Shown here in pieces: positions 36,419 to 43,405 of a stretch of DNA of 64,000 bases. Every line of letters begins with the position of its first letter. The first letter of the stretch is position 1. The stretch covers positions 124,001-188,000 of the IMG/VR virus record IMGVR_UViG_3300043409_000928. One strand, given 5' to 3'. Source of the DNA: a virus. The notes beneath the pieces were generated by a model. That model saw only the letters and a list, made by a program, of their open reading frames with translations, was not told the origin of the DNA and did not search any database. A program made the translations under genes and the position numbers.

Positions 36419-37047
36419 TACCGTTAACTGTTGAGCACTTGCCAGCATTGCTGGAATTTGCCGCTCACATCTATGAAAATACTGAGCCAGACAAGTATCC
36501 AGATTTTCGTGTATCTGCCGATGTAGATGATGCAAGTAAGAATAGCAAGTTTTTTAGTGCATTTTTGCTACCTGGCGAGTTTAATAATTCCAATATACGG
36601 CAAGCCTATGCACTCATGGATTCCAACGGAGTTTATCAAGCGGCAGTTGGAGTAAAAAGATTTTCACATTTACCAAGTTGGTCAGTGGCCTGGTTGTTGA
36701 GTCCAAGACAAGGCATTTATTTTATTACAGCTTTTAGGCAAACAATGAAGTTGTTGTTTGAACTGCATGAAAATGCAGGCATGTATGAGTTTTATGTGAG
36801 TTATCCCAGCACCAGAGAAGCCGCATACAGTAAAATTATGCTGCCATTTAGAGAACGCTATTATAGTTTTGTTGAATGTACTATTCCAGCCAACACAAGG
36901 AGCCCTTACGGATTTATACACGAACTTATGGGTCATAGTCTGCACCCGCATGATATGAACTTAAGAAGATATATACTAAGGAGACCTAACACAGAAGCAC
37001 CTTCAGAAGGTGGTAAAGTTACTAGATTAGGTATTGAAAAAGAATGA
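36403..37047 (+). CDS. GNAT-like acetyltransferase-type protein
   Basis: This 214-residue protein has strands IRQAYALMDSNGVYQAAVGVKRF (in part, about residues 65-86), then SWSVAWLLSPRQGIYFITAFRQT (in part, about 92-110), the order of strands and helix in GNAT enzymes; LLSPR-x-Y-F could be the acetyl-CoA loop. The C-terminus is MGHSLHPHDMNLRRYILRRP. No diagnostic motif proves it. It overlaps both neighbours (16 nt with the PP-loop gene, 4 nt with the desaturase), so it belongs to the same operon. Alternative: an unrelated alpha/beta fold. Confidence 0.42.
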   Translation: MSGSLVPLTVEHLPALLEFAAHIYENTEPDKYPDFRVSADVDDASKNSKFFSAFLLPGEFNNSNIRQAYALMDSNGVYQAAVGVKRFSHLPSWSVAWLLSPRQGIYFITAFRQTMKLLFELHENAGMYEFYVSYPSTREAAYSKIMLPFRERYYSFVECTIPANTRSPYGFIHELMGHSLHPHDMNLRRYILRRPNTEAPSEGGKVTRLGIEKE

Positions 37048-37949
37048 CATCAGAATTAAACAACTGGCTAACAACTCAGGTTAGCCTTTATAAGAAAACC
37101 AAACAAATTCCTTTTATTGTAGCAATATGGTTTCCTTATCATCTTGCGGCAATAATTGCAATCGTATATGCTGTAACAACTGCATGGTCGTGGTGGTTGC
37201 CTGTTACAGCCATATGTGGCTGGATACTACTGGATGGTGTTGGCAACAACCTAACACTACATCGTTGGTTGAGTCATAAGAGTTGGACTCCTAGAAGGTG
37301 GATGGAACCGTTCTTATTATGGGCCGCTACAATGGTTGGCGAAGGCAGTCCACTATGGTGGGCGGCACTACATCGAGGGCACCATCATCGTGTAAGTGAC
37401 CAGCCAGGTAAAGATATTCATACTCCAGTAGAAAACGGATGGTTACACAGTTATATGGGTTGGCAATTTGGCATTACACAAGATAGTGTGAAATTTAGAC
37501 ATGCAGTTGATTTGCTCAGAGATAAACGAATTACATTCATACATGAAAATTACAACAAGATTATCTATGCCACACTATTGTTAAGCTGGCTATTGTTTGG
37601 ATTAACATTCACCGTTTGGTTTTTTGTAATAGGTAGCTTGATGAGTTTGCATGCCGATGGACTGGTCAACACATTTGGACATGTTCCAGCCGCCGGCTAT
37701 CGAAACTTTGATAATAAAGATGCCAGTACCAATGTATGGTGGATTGGATACTTTCATTGGGGTTCAGGCTGGCACAACAACCATCATAAGAAAGCAAGTA
37801 GCTTTGACTTTGGCACCAGTGTCAGTGGTCGCCCTCACGAGTTTGATCCTTGCATGTTGTTAGTATTGCCGTTTGCTTCATTTAGCGAAATAAAAAGATT
37901 GTGGAGCATCAGAAAAGATGCTATAATTGATAGAAAGGAACTTACATGA
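37044..37949 (+). CDS. Membrane fatty-acid desaturase (delta-9 acyl desaturase type)
   Basis: This 301-residue membrane protein carries the three histidine boxes of acyl-CoA/acyl-lipid desaturases: HRWLSH (residues 73-78), HRGHHH (110-115, an HxxHH box) and HNNHH (about 243-247). Hydrophobic segments lie at about 23-68 (two spans) and 175-205. These enzymes introduce a double bond with O2, iron and electrons from ferredoxin or cytochrome b5. In the phage it should change lipid fluidity or modify a lipid-linked product. Its ATG overlaps the upstream stop (ATGA) and its stop overlaps the thyX ATG. No signal peptide is needed. Confidence 0.85.
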   Translation: MTSELNNWLTTQVSLYKKTKQIPFIVAIWFPYHLAAIIAIVYAVTTAWSWWLPVTAICGWILLDGVGNNLTLHRWLSHKSWTPRRWMEPFLLWAATMVGEGSPLWWAALHRGHHHRVSDQPGKDIHTPVENGWLHSYMGWQFGITQDSVKFRHAVDLLRDKRITFIHENYNKIIYATLLLSWLLFGLTFTVWFFVIGSLMSLHADGLVNTFGHVPAAGYRNFDNKDASTNVWWIGYFHWGSGWHNNHHKKASSFDFGTSVSGRPHEFDPCMLLVLPFASFSEIKRLWSIRKDAIIDRKELT

Positions 37950-38611
37950 ATGTACGACTACTCAGCTACTCAAACCCAACTGAAGAATTTGCAAATTTGG
38001 GCATCACGGATGCACAGGAACTCATTGCGTATTGCGCCCGTGTGTCCAATCCTGCCAACCAACTTAACACTGAGACATCAGAAAAGCTTATCCGATACCT
38101 TATCAAACACAGTCATTGGAGCCCACTCGAAATGGTCAGTGCCTGTATTGAAATCACAACTACTCGAGACATTGCCCGACAAATCTTGCGACACAGAAGT
38201 TTCAGCTTCCAAGAGTTCAGTCAGCGATATGCTGATCCTACTAAAGACCTGTCATTTGTACTTAGAGAAGCACGGTTACAAGATCCCAAAAATAGACAAA
38301 ACAGTATTGACGCTGTAGAGCACGAAACACAAATGGTTTGGCTTGATAAACAACAAACAGTCATTGACGCGGCCACTAATGCATATGATTGGGCCATTGC
38401 TAATGGCATTGCTAAAGAACAAGCAAGGGCGGTGCTACCAGAAGGTAATACAGTTAGTCGCTTATATATGAACGGCACATTGCGCTCATGGATTCACTTT
38501 ATTGAACTACGCTCTGCAAATGGCACACAGAAAGAGCATCAGGAAGTGGCACGGGCCTGTGCCCAAGTAATTGCTGAAATCTTTCCAATGGCAACTGACT
38601 TAGTCGTCTAA
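37946..38611 (+). CDS. thyX: FAD-dependent thymidylate synthase ThyX
   Basis: This 221-residue protein has the ThyX signature RHRSFSFQEFSQRY (residues 82-95), matching RHRxxSxxxxSxRY that binds FAD and dUMP. The length is normal for the family. It converts dUMP to dTMP with methylene-tetrahydrofolate and NADPH, supplying thymidine for phage replication independently of host ThyA. It ends the operon: the ATG overlaps the desaturase stop (ATGA) and its TAA stop overlaps the convergent gene at 38600. All active-site residues visible are intact. Confidence 0.95.
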   Translation: MNVRLLSYSNPTEEFANLGITDAQELIAYCARVSNPANQLNTETSEKLIRYLIKHSHWSPLEMVSACIEITTTRDIARQILRHRSFSFQEFSQRYADPTKDLSFVLREARLQDPKNRQNSIDAVEHETQMVWLDKQQTVIDAATNAYDWAIANGIAKEQARAVLPEGNTVSRLYMNGTLRSWIHFIELRSANGTQKEHQEVARACAQVIAEIFPMATDLVV

Positions 38612-39664
38612 TTCCTTTGTGGCAGTCAATGAACCATCTTCATTCTGCCACAAAAATCCCCAAGCATTGTTGTAACGAGTAATACTTGGCAAACTTGGCC
38701 ATTTGGTTTTATAGTTGAAGTATTGTTCGTTTGCCCATACATCATTAATAATTTGTTTAGCAGGTAGCTTGTAAGTATTCCACTTGCCACCTACCTTGGG
38801 CTCATTTGTATATAATGCCCATTGCTGATAAGCTTCACTATCAAAGAAGTTTACAACATTGCTGGCCATGTATACTGCCTGTTCAGCAGTGGGGCTATGC
38901 ATACTCATACGATACTTAACAGCTTGCCACTTCATTGAGTAGTTCAGCCACCAAAGAAAATCGTGGTTTGTATTGATAGGAACAGGACACGCAGTCACAA
39001 GATCCCATAACATTGATTCTCGTTCATCTCTATAATTGTCACACTTGTCTAAAAGCCACGGTAAGCTTTCTGTTCTATAATCACCATGTATGGAATCAAA
39101 TTTGCCTGTATTATCCATGTAACCTTTTAAGGTTAAACTGCCAAACAAGTTGTCGGCACATTCACCAGTGATGCATACATTGCGTGTGTCGTTGATAATA
39201 CCATAGAAGTTATTACTTGGTAGTAGGCGTTGTCCAAAGTTTGGCAATATGATTTGATCAAAGAATTTTTGATTTTCAAGTTGACTATCTTCGTTTACAG
39301 CACACCATACATTCTTCTTAATAACTTCCCAGTCTGGATGACTAATCAGCAATGTTACAATTAGTGTACTATCAATTCCACCACTAAAAAATATTACTAA
39401 TCGTTCCCTGCCCGGATCGTTTAGTTTGGCAATGCATTCGTCAATGCGTGTATAACTAGCGGCGCTAAAGCTATGCATAATTTCTGGCCTTGGCGGAATA
39501 GGGCTATTATTGTAAATTTCAATGCCCGGGATATCAAGTGTACCAGTTCTATCATTTAAACTGATCCACGGGTTAAACATTTCAACAAACTCTTTGGTAA
39601 CGGGATCAATATTTCTATCACTACGATAGAGTCTATGTGGAATATAATATAATAATTTTTTCAT
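38600..39664 (-). CDS. Second asparagine-synthase-like PP-loop protein
   Basis: This 354-residue protein has the PP-loop FFSGGIDSTLIVTLL (about residues 97-111), more canonical than the copy at 35471-36418. Downstream, GECADNLFGSLTL (about 170-182) matches the E(C/D)ADxLFGG-like region of asparagine synthases. There is no N-terminal glutaminase Cys2. Such stand-alone domains adenylate a carboxylate and make an amide. It is on the opposite strand, convergent with thyX, with 12 bp shared at their 3' ends. The gene follows the next one after 2 nt, so 39667-40287 and this gene form an operon. Confidence 0.66.
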   Translation of the reverse strand: MKKLLYYIPHRLYRSDRNIDPVTKEFVEMFNPWISLNDRTGTLDIPGIEIYNNSPIPPRPEIMHSFSAASYTRIDECIAKLNDPGRERLVIFFSGGIDSTLIVTLLISHPDWEVIKKNVWCAVNEDSQLENQKFFDQIILPNFGQRLLPSNNFYGIINDTRNVCITGECADNLFGSLTLKGYMDNTGKFDSIHGDYRTESLPWLLDKCDNYRDERESMLWDLVTACPVPINTNHDFLWWLNYSMKWQAVKYRMSMHSPTAEQAVYMASNVVNFFDSEAYQQWALYTNEPKVGGKWNTYKLPAKQIINDVWANEQYFNYKTKWPSLPSITRYNNAWGFLWQNEDGSLTATKELDD

Positions 39665-39666
39665 AG

Positions 39667-40287
39667 TTACATCATCATTGTTAAAAAGGAATCTTCTTCC
39701 ATTGCTGTTCTACATTTGGCAATGTCGTCTTTATTCTTGGCATTGCGAATAGCAATTTGGTGCCGTGCTCGTAATCTTTCAAGTTTACGTATTAAAAATT
39801 TTCTGTTTTGGTATTTGTTTACAATAATGCCAGCGGCAACATTAATAGTCAAGCCGCTTTCTTCTGCATAGTCACTGACCATATTGGATTCTCCTACACC
39901 ACTTTCAATCACAGTCATGGCCTGCTTATATTTTTCTTCGTATGCTTCTATTTGCCATTGATTTTGTATTTCAAATCTTTTAAAGCCATGGGCCAAGCGA
40001 TGTTGAAGCTCAACCAGTAATCCTACTTTAGTTTGCAGATTGTGACTTAGTGCTACAAGTTCTAGGTCTTTACGATGCGGCACAAACGTGGTAACCTTAG
40101 GACCTTTAAATTGAATTCTAAAGTCTAAATTAAAATTTCGTAGTTGTTGCGCCGGTAAATCATCAACGCTGTATATTCTAGAAATGGCTCTAAATTCATT
40201 TTGACAAGCACTTTCCAGAACTGATAAATTTTCACACCAAGCGAGTACTTCATTTTCCGCCGTGCAAGCAATTGCTAACCATTGCAT
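39667..40287 (-). CDS. Hypothetical protein upstream of the PP-loop gene
   Basis: This 206-residue protein is not of a family I recognise. The N-terminal part is beta-rich (WLAIACTAENEVLAWCENLSVL, in part), the middle is helical, and the C-terminal helix is highly charged (RKFLIRKLERLRARHQIAIR, about residues 168-187). A segment ESGLTINVAAGIIVNKYQNR (about 146-165) could be a helix-turn-helix, but the match is weak. A Shine-Dalgarno AGGAG lies before ATG 40287. Its stop is 2 nt from the start of the PP-loop gene, so the two are co-expressed. Confidence 0.45.
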   Translation of the reverse strand: MQWLAIACTAENEVLAWCENLSVLESACQNEFRAISRIYSVDDLPAQQLRNFNLDFRIQFKGPKVTTFVPHRKDLELVALSHNLQTKVGLLVELQHRLAHGFKRFEIQNQWQIEAYEEKYKQAMTVIESGVGESNMVSDYAEESGLTINVAAGIIVNKYQNRKFLIRKLERLRARHQIAIRNAKNKDDIAKCRTAMEEDSFLTMMM

Positions 40288-40333
40288 AGTGGTCTCCTAT
40301 ATACTGTTATATACCTATATAATTTAGTTGATG

Positions 40334-40858
40334 TTAACCAATAGAAATATCTGGTGAAAACCGAACACTAAGCATGAGTCTTCTTTTGTCACTGTGATTA
40401 ATAACCTGGTGAGGAACATCTATTTTAACAATTGTGGGCTTATCAACAATGATTGATTGTTGTATTTGTTTTTCTTCGTCCCAGTTAAGTTCTAAATATT
40501 TTAGGCCTTGCGTATTTGCAGTTTCGCTTAGATGAAATTTACCAGAGTACCAAATCATCTCACCAGCATCACAATTGGCAATTGGAATATTCAATGCACA
40601 GTTACTTGCACCCCTACGGTCGACATCATAGCCATCAACATGTATTGCTTGTGTGCTAGTTGGACCTTGCCCAAATACTATTGCACTTTTGAGTTTTAAC
40701 GTACTTCCCAGTGTTGATTCTAATATGTCTGCTAACCAAATGTTATCTTCCTGAGTACAAATATAGCTCTGTTGTGTAGCAACATCGGGCATAAGCCCTT
40801 GGAAACGCTCAACAATGGCTGTACAATTGGCCAGCTCAATGTGTTTATATAATTGCAT
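40334..40858 (-). CDS. 2OG-Fe(II) oxygenase-like protein
   Basis: This 174-residue protein has a cupin-like oxygenase pattern: AIHVDGYDVDRRGASNCAL (in part, residues about 72-90) with HxD as metal ligands, DAGEMIWYSGKF (about 98-109), and IVKIDVPHQVINHSDKRRLMLSVRF (in part, about 144-168), where His in VPHQVINH and Arg in KRRLML fit the distal ligand and 2OG binding. It resembles small dioxygenase-like proteins of marine phages. Its mRNA is probably leaderless: a GATAAATA element lies 4 nt before ATG 40858. It is divergent from the hydroxylase gene at 40910. Confidence 0.62.
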   Translation of the reverse strand: MQLYKHIELANCTAIVERFQGLMPDVATQQSYICTQEDNIWLADILESTLGSTLKLKSAIVFGQGPTSTQAIHVDGYDVDRRGASNCALNIPIANCDAGEMIWYSGKFHLSETANTQGLKYLELNWDEEKQIQQSIIVDKPTIVKIDVPHQVINHSDKRRLMLSVRFSPDISIG

Positions 40859-40862
40859 ATTC

Positions 40863-40868
40863 TATTTA
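40863..40868 (-). promoter_or_regulatory. Late promoter element TAAATA (minus), near-leaderless
   Basis: On the minus strand GATAAATA ends 4 nt (GAAT) before ATG 40858. It is back to back with the plus-strand element at 40897-40904. Confidence 0.65.
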
Positions 40869-40896
40869 TCTTGGCGTAAACAACAAATCTATTATC

Positions 40897-40904
40897 TATA
40901 AATA
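40897..40904 (+). promoter_or_regulatory. Consensus late promoter TATAAATA, leaderless
   Basis: The full T4-like consensus TATAAATA ends 5 nt (GCAGT) before ATG 40910. There is no Shine-Dalgarno. Of all sites in the window it is the best match to the T4 consensus. Confidence 0.82.
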
Positions 40905-40909
40905 GCAGT

Positions 40910-41362
40910 ATGGAATACATTATAACTTTTTTGGTCTGGACTCTCTACTTGTATGTGATTCATCGCGTAATACATGGGGTAGGATTAAAGTTCTTTCCTG
41001 TTGCGTTCAAGGCACACGCTGATCACCACAAATATATTAATACCCACGAGCAAACCAAATGGCACTGGAACAACTTGTTCTTGTTCAACGATACTTGGAC
41101 AAGTACATTGGATCTTTGGATTACAGAAGTCATTCCAACTTTGGTTTTTAGTTGGATAACAGGTTACTGGTGGATCAGCGTATTTTATTATCTATGGGCG
41201 GCACTGGTGCAAGAAACAATTGAACACAATCCAAAATTCAACGTCTATCCGTACCTTACAAGTGGAAAGTGGCACCTAATTCACCATCGAGATACCACTG
41301 CTAATTATGGATTGTTTATTCCGCTGTGGGATAAACTATTTGGCACACTTACTCGTGCCTAG
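40910..41362 (+). CDS. Fatty-acid hydroxylase / sterol desaturase superfamily membrane protein
   Basis: This 150-residue protein has histidine clusters of the di-iron hydroxylase superfamily: HRVIH (residues 18-22), HADHHKYINTH (36-46) and HLIHHRD (about 125-131), in a frame with hydrophobic segments (about 2-20, 75-105). This is the pattern of short carotenoid/fatty-acid hydroxylases. Reaction: O2-dependent hydroxylation or desaturation of a lipid, with electrons from a small carrier such as ferredoxin. Together with the desaturase it gives the phage two membrane di-iron lipid-modifying enzymes. The gene is one ORF under its own promoter; its stop codon shares CTAG with the convergent neighbour. 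Confidence 0.72.
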   Translation: MEYIITFLVWTLYLYVIHRVIHGVGLKFFPVAFKAHADHHKYINTHEQTKWHWNNLFLFNDTWTSTLDLWITEVIPTLVFSWITGYWWISVFYYLWAALVQETIEHNPKFNVYPYLTSGKWHLIHHRDTTANYGLFIPLWDKLFGTLTRA

Positions 41363-42063
41363 GCAAATTGAAACTTTTTAGTTGGCCCAAATCTTTCTGC
41401 CCAGTCGTGGTATGCAAACAGTGTCTGATCGGGTGCTTCAACTTCGCGCTGTAATATTACATTCCATATGTCCATGAAATGTCTTTTAATAAGGCGTTGT
41501 GTATGCATGTCATCAACCGGATATGTTCTAATTGAAACACCGTCACCTGTGTCAATGAAAATTTGTGCAGGCCCGTTTCTAATGCCCATGTCATCTAGTG
41601 CTTTAAATGCATACTCAACTTTATTTACAAACTCTTGAGCTGATTGGTTTTCGAACAATGTCCATTTTCCTTCTTTAAAAGATAAACAGCAATTTAGTAC
41701 GTGCTGGCCTTTGTAAGAAACAGTTTCAAATAAAAATGTCCCTTCTTGTTCACTGCCATTGTACCAATTTTCCAATCGTGCAGTAGCCTTGTCTTTAAGA
41801 TTTGAAAGTAGTATCCTATCTTCTTGCGTTAGCCTTTCAACTAATCGTTGTCCAGCAAGATTACAGCCGATTGCACTTTTGAATGTTGCATCATCACTGA
41901 ATGGCGGGCCAGTATTGTGATTATAAAGAAATTTACTATCAATGCTATAAGAAACTAACTGCCCAGCGGTTACAACAATGTTATAAGTGATGCCTTTTTC
42001 TTTAAAGAAGTCCAGAAAGTTATAGTGATTTTGTGTAGGGTTGACCAACAATATATCAATCAT
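41359..42063 (-). CDS. Hypothetical protein, possible ATP-grasp fragment
   Basis: This 234-residue protein starts IDILLVNPTQNHYNFLDFFKEKGI (in part, residues 2-21), like the N-terminal strand-helix of ATP-grasp ligases. Near the end are ALDDMGIRNGPAQIFIDTG (about 175-193) and GVSIRTYPVD, which resemble the GIxNGPAHxE segment of amino-acid ligases. A catalytic metal site is not obvious; the usual acidic ExN is absent, and it is short for the fold (usual 350-400). It may be degenerate. Start ATG 42063 is used because AGGA precedes it; an upstream start (42108) is less likely. Confidence 0.4.
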   Translation of the reverse strand: MIDILLVNPTQNHYNFLDFFKEKGITYNIVVTAGQLVSYSIDSKFLYNHNTGPPFSDDATFKSAIGCNLAGQRLVERLTQEDRILLSNLKDKATARLENWYNGSEQEGTFLFETVSYKGQHVLNCCLSFKEGKWTLFENQSAQEFVNKVEYAFKALDDMGIRNGPAQIFIDTGDGVSIRTYPVDDMHTQRLIKRHFMDIWNVILQREVEAPDQTLFAYHDWAERFGPTKKFQFA

Positions 42064-42067
42064 TGTA

Positions 42068-42370
42068 TTATTCCTGATTAAAGTGAGTGGCCAATAGTGC
42101 TCCAACAAATCTTGTCACTTTTGATTTGATCAGCTCACTGTTCATCATTACTTCAAAGTCTACAATTTGGTCTAAGTATTGCTCTAATTGTTTGATCCCA
42201 AGTACTTCTTTACTTGTTTTAATATCGCTTAGGTCTTTTTGTTTGAAGATAATTTCTGTGCCATCTGCAAGATATACTTTGATCCAATCTATATATTCAA
42301 CAGGCACTTCTTCAACATGAACTTCTCTAAGCATGTCTTCAAAACTACGATCTTTCTTGCGGATGCTCAT
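42068..42370 (-). CDS. Conserved phage hypothetical protein
   Basis: This 100-residue protein is acidic, mixed alpha/beta, with VPVEYIDWIKVYLADGTEIIFKQKDL (in part, about residues 18-40) and QIVDFEVMMNSELIKSKVTRFV (in part, about 67-88). No family recognised. It lies 5 nt upstream of the ATP-grasp-like gene, and its ATG (42370) has a short GGA upstream. Small proteins of this type occur in the same neighbourhood of other T4-like phages, but I cannot say what it does. Confidence 0.42.
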   Translation of the reverse strand: MSIRKKDRSFEDMLREVHVEEVPVEYIDWIKVYLADGTEIIFKQKDLSDIKTSKEVLGIKQLEQYLDQIVDFEVMMNSELIKSKVTRFVGALLATHFNQE

Positions 42371-42413
42371 TTATTATTCCAAAAAGATTTAATACGGCCA
42401 AGTAACGATGGAT

Positions 42414-43040
42414 TTATGCCACCATCTTTACCTTTGTTGGTCTGCCACGGCCCCTCTTGTTTTCGGTCGCTGTCAATGAGGCTTGATTTTCTTGGACGAC
42501 CGCGACCGCGCCTTTTGGGTCCAGTTTCTCAGCCTCCTCACGCAGGCGTCTTACTTCGACTTCAAATGTATTTGCTTGTTGACGAAACTTTGCCGCTAGA
42601 GATTCATCTGTAATAACTCCTGTGGAGTTGCTTGGCAAATTTTGTGCAATGTCAGCAGACCTAGTTCCAGTTGCTGCCTGAGTGTTTGCAATACCTTTAA
42701 GCTGTTTGTTCAGTTCAACAAGATTAATTTCAACACCGGACTGTGGCGTCATCATAATACTCTTAGTTGGAACCTTAACCATCCATCCGCGTTGATGAAT
42801 GGTATTCAGCATATTTGTACCATCGGTAAACTGTTGCCTAAACAACCAGTCACTCGGGTCTAGCATATCTTGACAACCAGATGTTTCAATAGCTCTAATT
42901 AAGTCATCGTGGTATAACGCAGTCAGCATTCCAGTTGGAACTACCAATGCATGTTCTGGATCTCCAGGAACTTCACGAAATACAACTACAACTTTGTTAC
43001 CTTGTCCATTGATTCCGACATGTTTAATAAATTTTGCCAT
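42414..43040 (-). CDS. Conserved phage protein with C-terminal AT-hook-like motif
   Basis: This 208-residue protein begins MAKFIKHVGINGQGNKVVVVF and has a PTGMLTALYHDDLI segment (about residues 38-51), an early domain shared with marine T4-like phages. The middle is a coiled-coil-like helix (KFRQQANTFEVEVRRLREEAE, about 151-171). The end is KRGRGRPTKVKMVA, containing the AT-hook core RGRP, a minor-groove DNA-binding motif. A DNA-binding role is a fair inference, but the family function is not established. ATG 43040 has a clear AAAGGAG; an upstream in-frame start (43139) lacks one and would overlap the preceding gene. Confidence 0.6.
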   Translation of the reverse strand: MAKFIKHVGINGQGNKVVVVFREVPGDPEHALVVPTGMLTALYHDDLIRAIETSGCQDMLDPSDWLFRQQFTDGTNMLNTIHQRGWMVKVPTKSIMMTPQSGVEINLVELNKQLKGIANTQAATGTRSADIAQNLPSNSTGVITDESLAAKFRQQANTFEVEVRRLREEAEKLDPKGAVAVVQENQASLTATENKRGRGRPTKVKMVA

Positions 43041-43062
43041 CTTAGCAACTCCTTTAATGTTG

Positions 43063-43329
43063 TTACTCGGTAACTTCTGCAGGTACCTCTTCTCCAGCTG
43101 GTGCTGGTGTACTCTCTGGTGTTGCAACCATTGGTTCATTTGTTTTTAAGAAATTCGCCAACTTGTTATAAGTGGCCCCAATAATTTCCATTTCATTTGC
43201 ACGGAATGCTCCACGCTGTGCGCCCAACTCTACTGCACCTGCAAGAACTTTCATATCTTGTAAAGTCAGTGTAACTGGTGCTGGTTGTGCTTCTTGTGCA
43301 ACTTCTTGTGTATCTTGTACTTGTTCCAT
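43063..43329 (-). CDS. Small conserved acidic hypothetical protein
   Basis: This 88-residue protein has acidic, proline-rich, probably disordered ends (TQEVAQEAQPAP; PAPAGEEVPAEVTE) around a helical core LQDMKVLAGAVELGAQRGAF (about residues 23-42) and ATYNKLANFLKTN. A similar core is common in T4-like marine phages. A Shine-Dalgarno AGGAG precedes ATG 43329. It is first in the pair with the AT-hook gene (22 nt apart), so a shared function is possible. Confidence 0.5.
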   Translation of the reverse strand: MEQVQDTQEVAQEAQPAPVTLTLQDMKVLAGAVELGAQRGAFRANEMEIIGATYNKLANFLKTNEPMVATPESTPAPAGEEVPAEVTE

Positions 43330-43405
43330 TTAAAATCTCCTAGGTTAGAACGGAATATCCATCACGAATACTTATAGTGCTATTCTACCTAGATTTAACC
43401 AAAAA

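Noticed and set aside
40288-40333. Promoter before 40287 (TATATA and TATAAC strings)
   Set aside because: The region is AT-rich and no pair of hexamers has proper spacing; not strong enough to list.
42239-42613. Plus-strand open frame of 124 codons
   Set aside because: It lies opposite two minus-strand genes with Shine-Dalgarno sequences and conserved pattern, and has no promoter or family signal.
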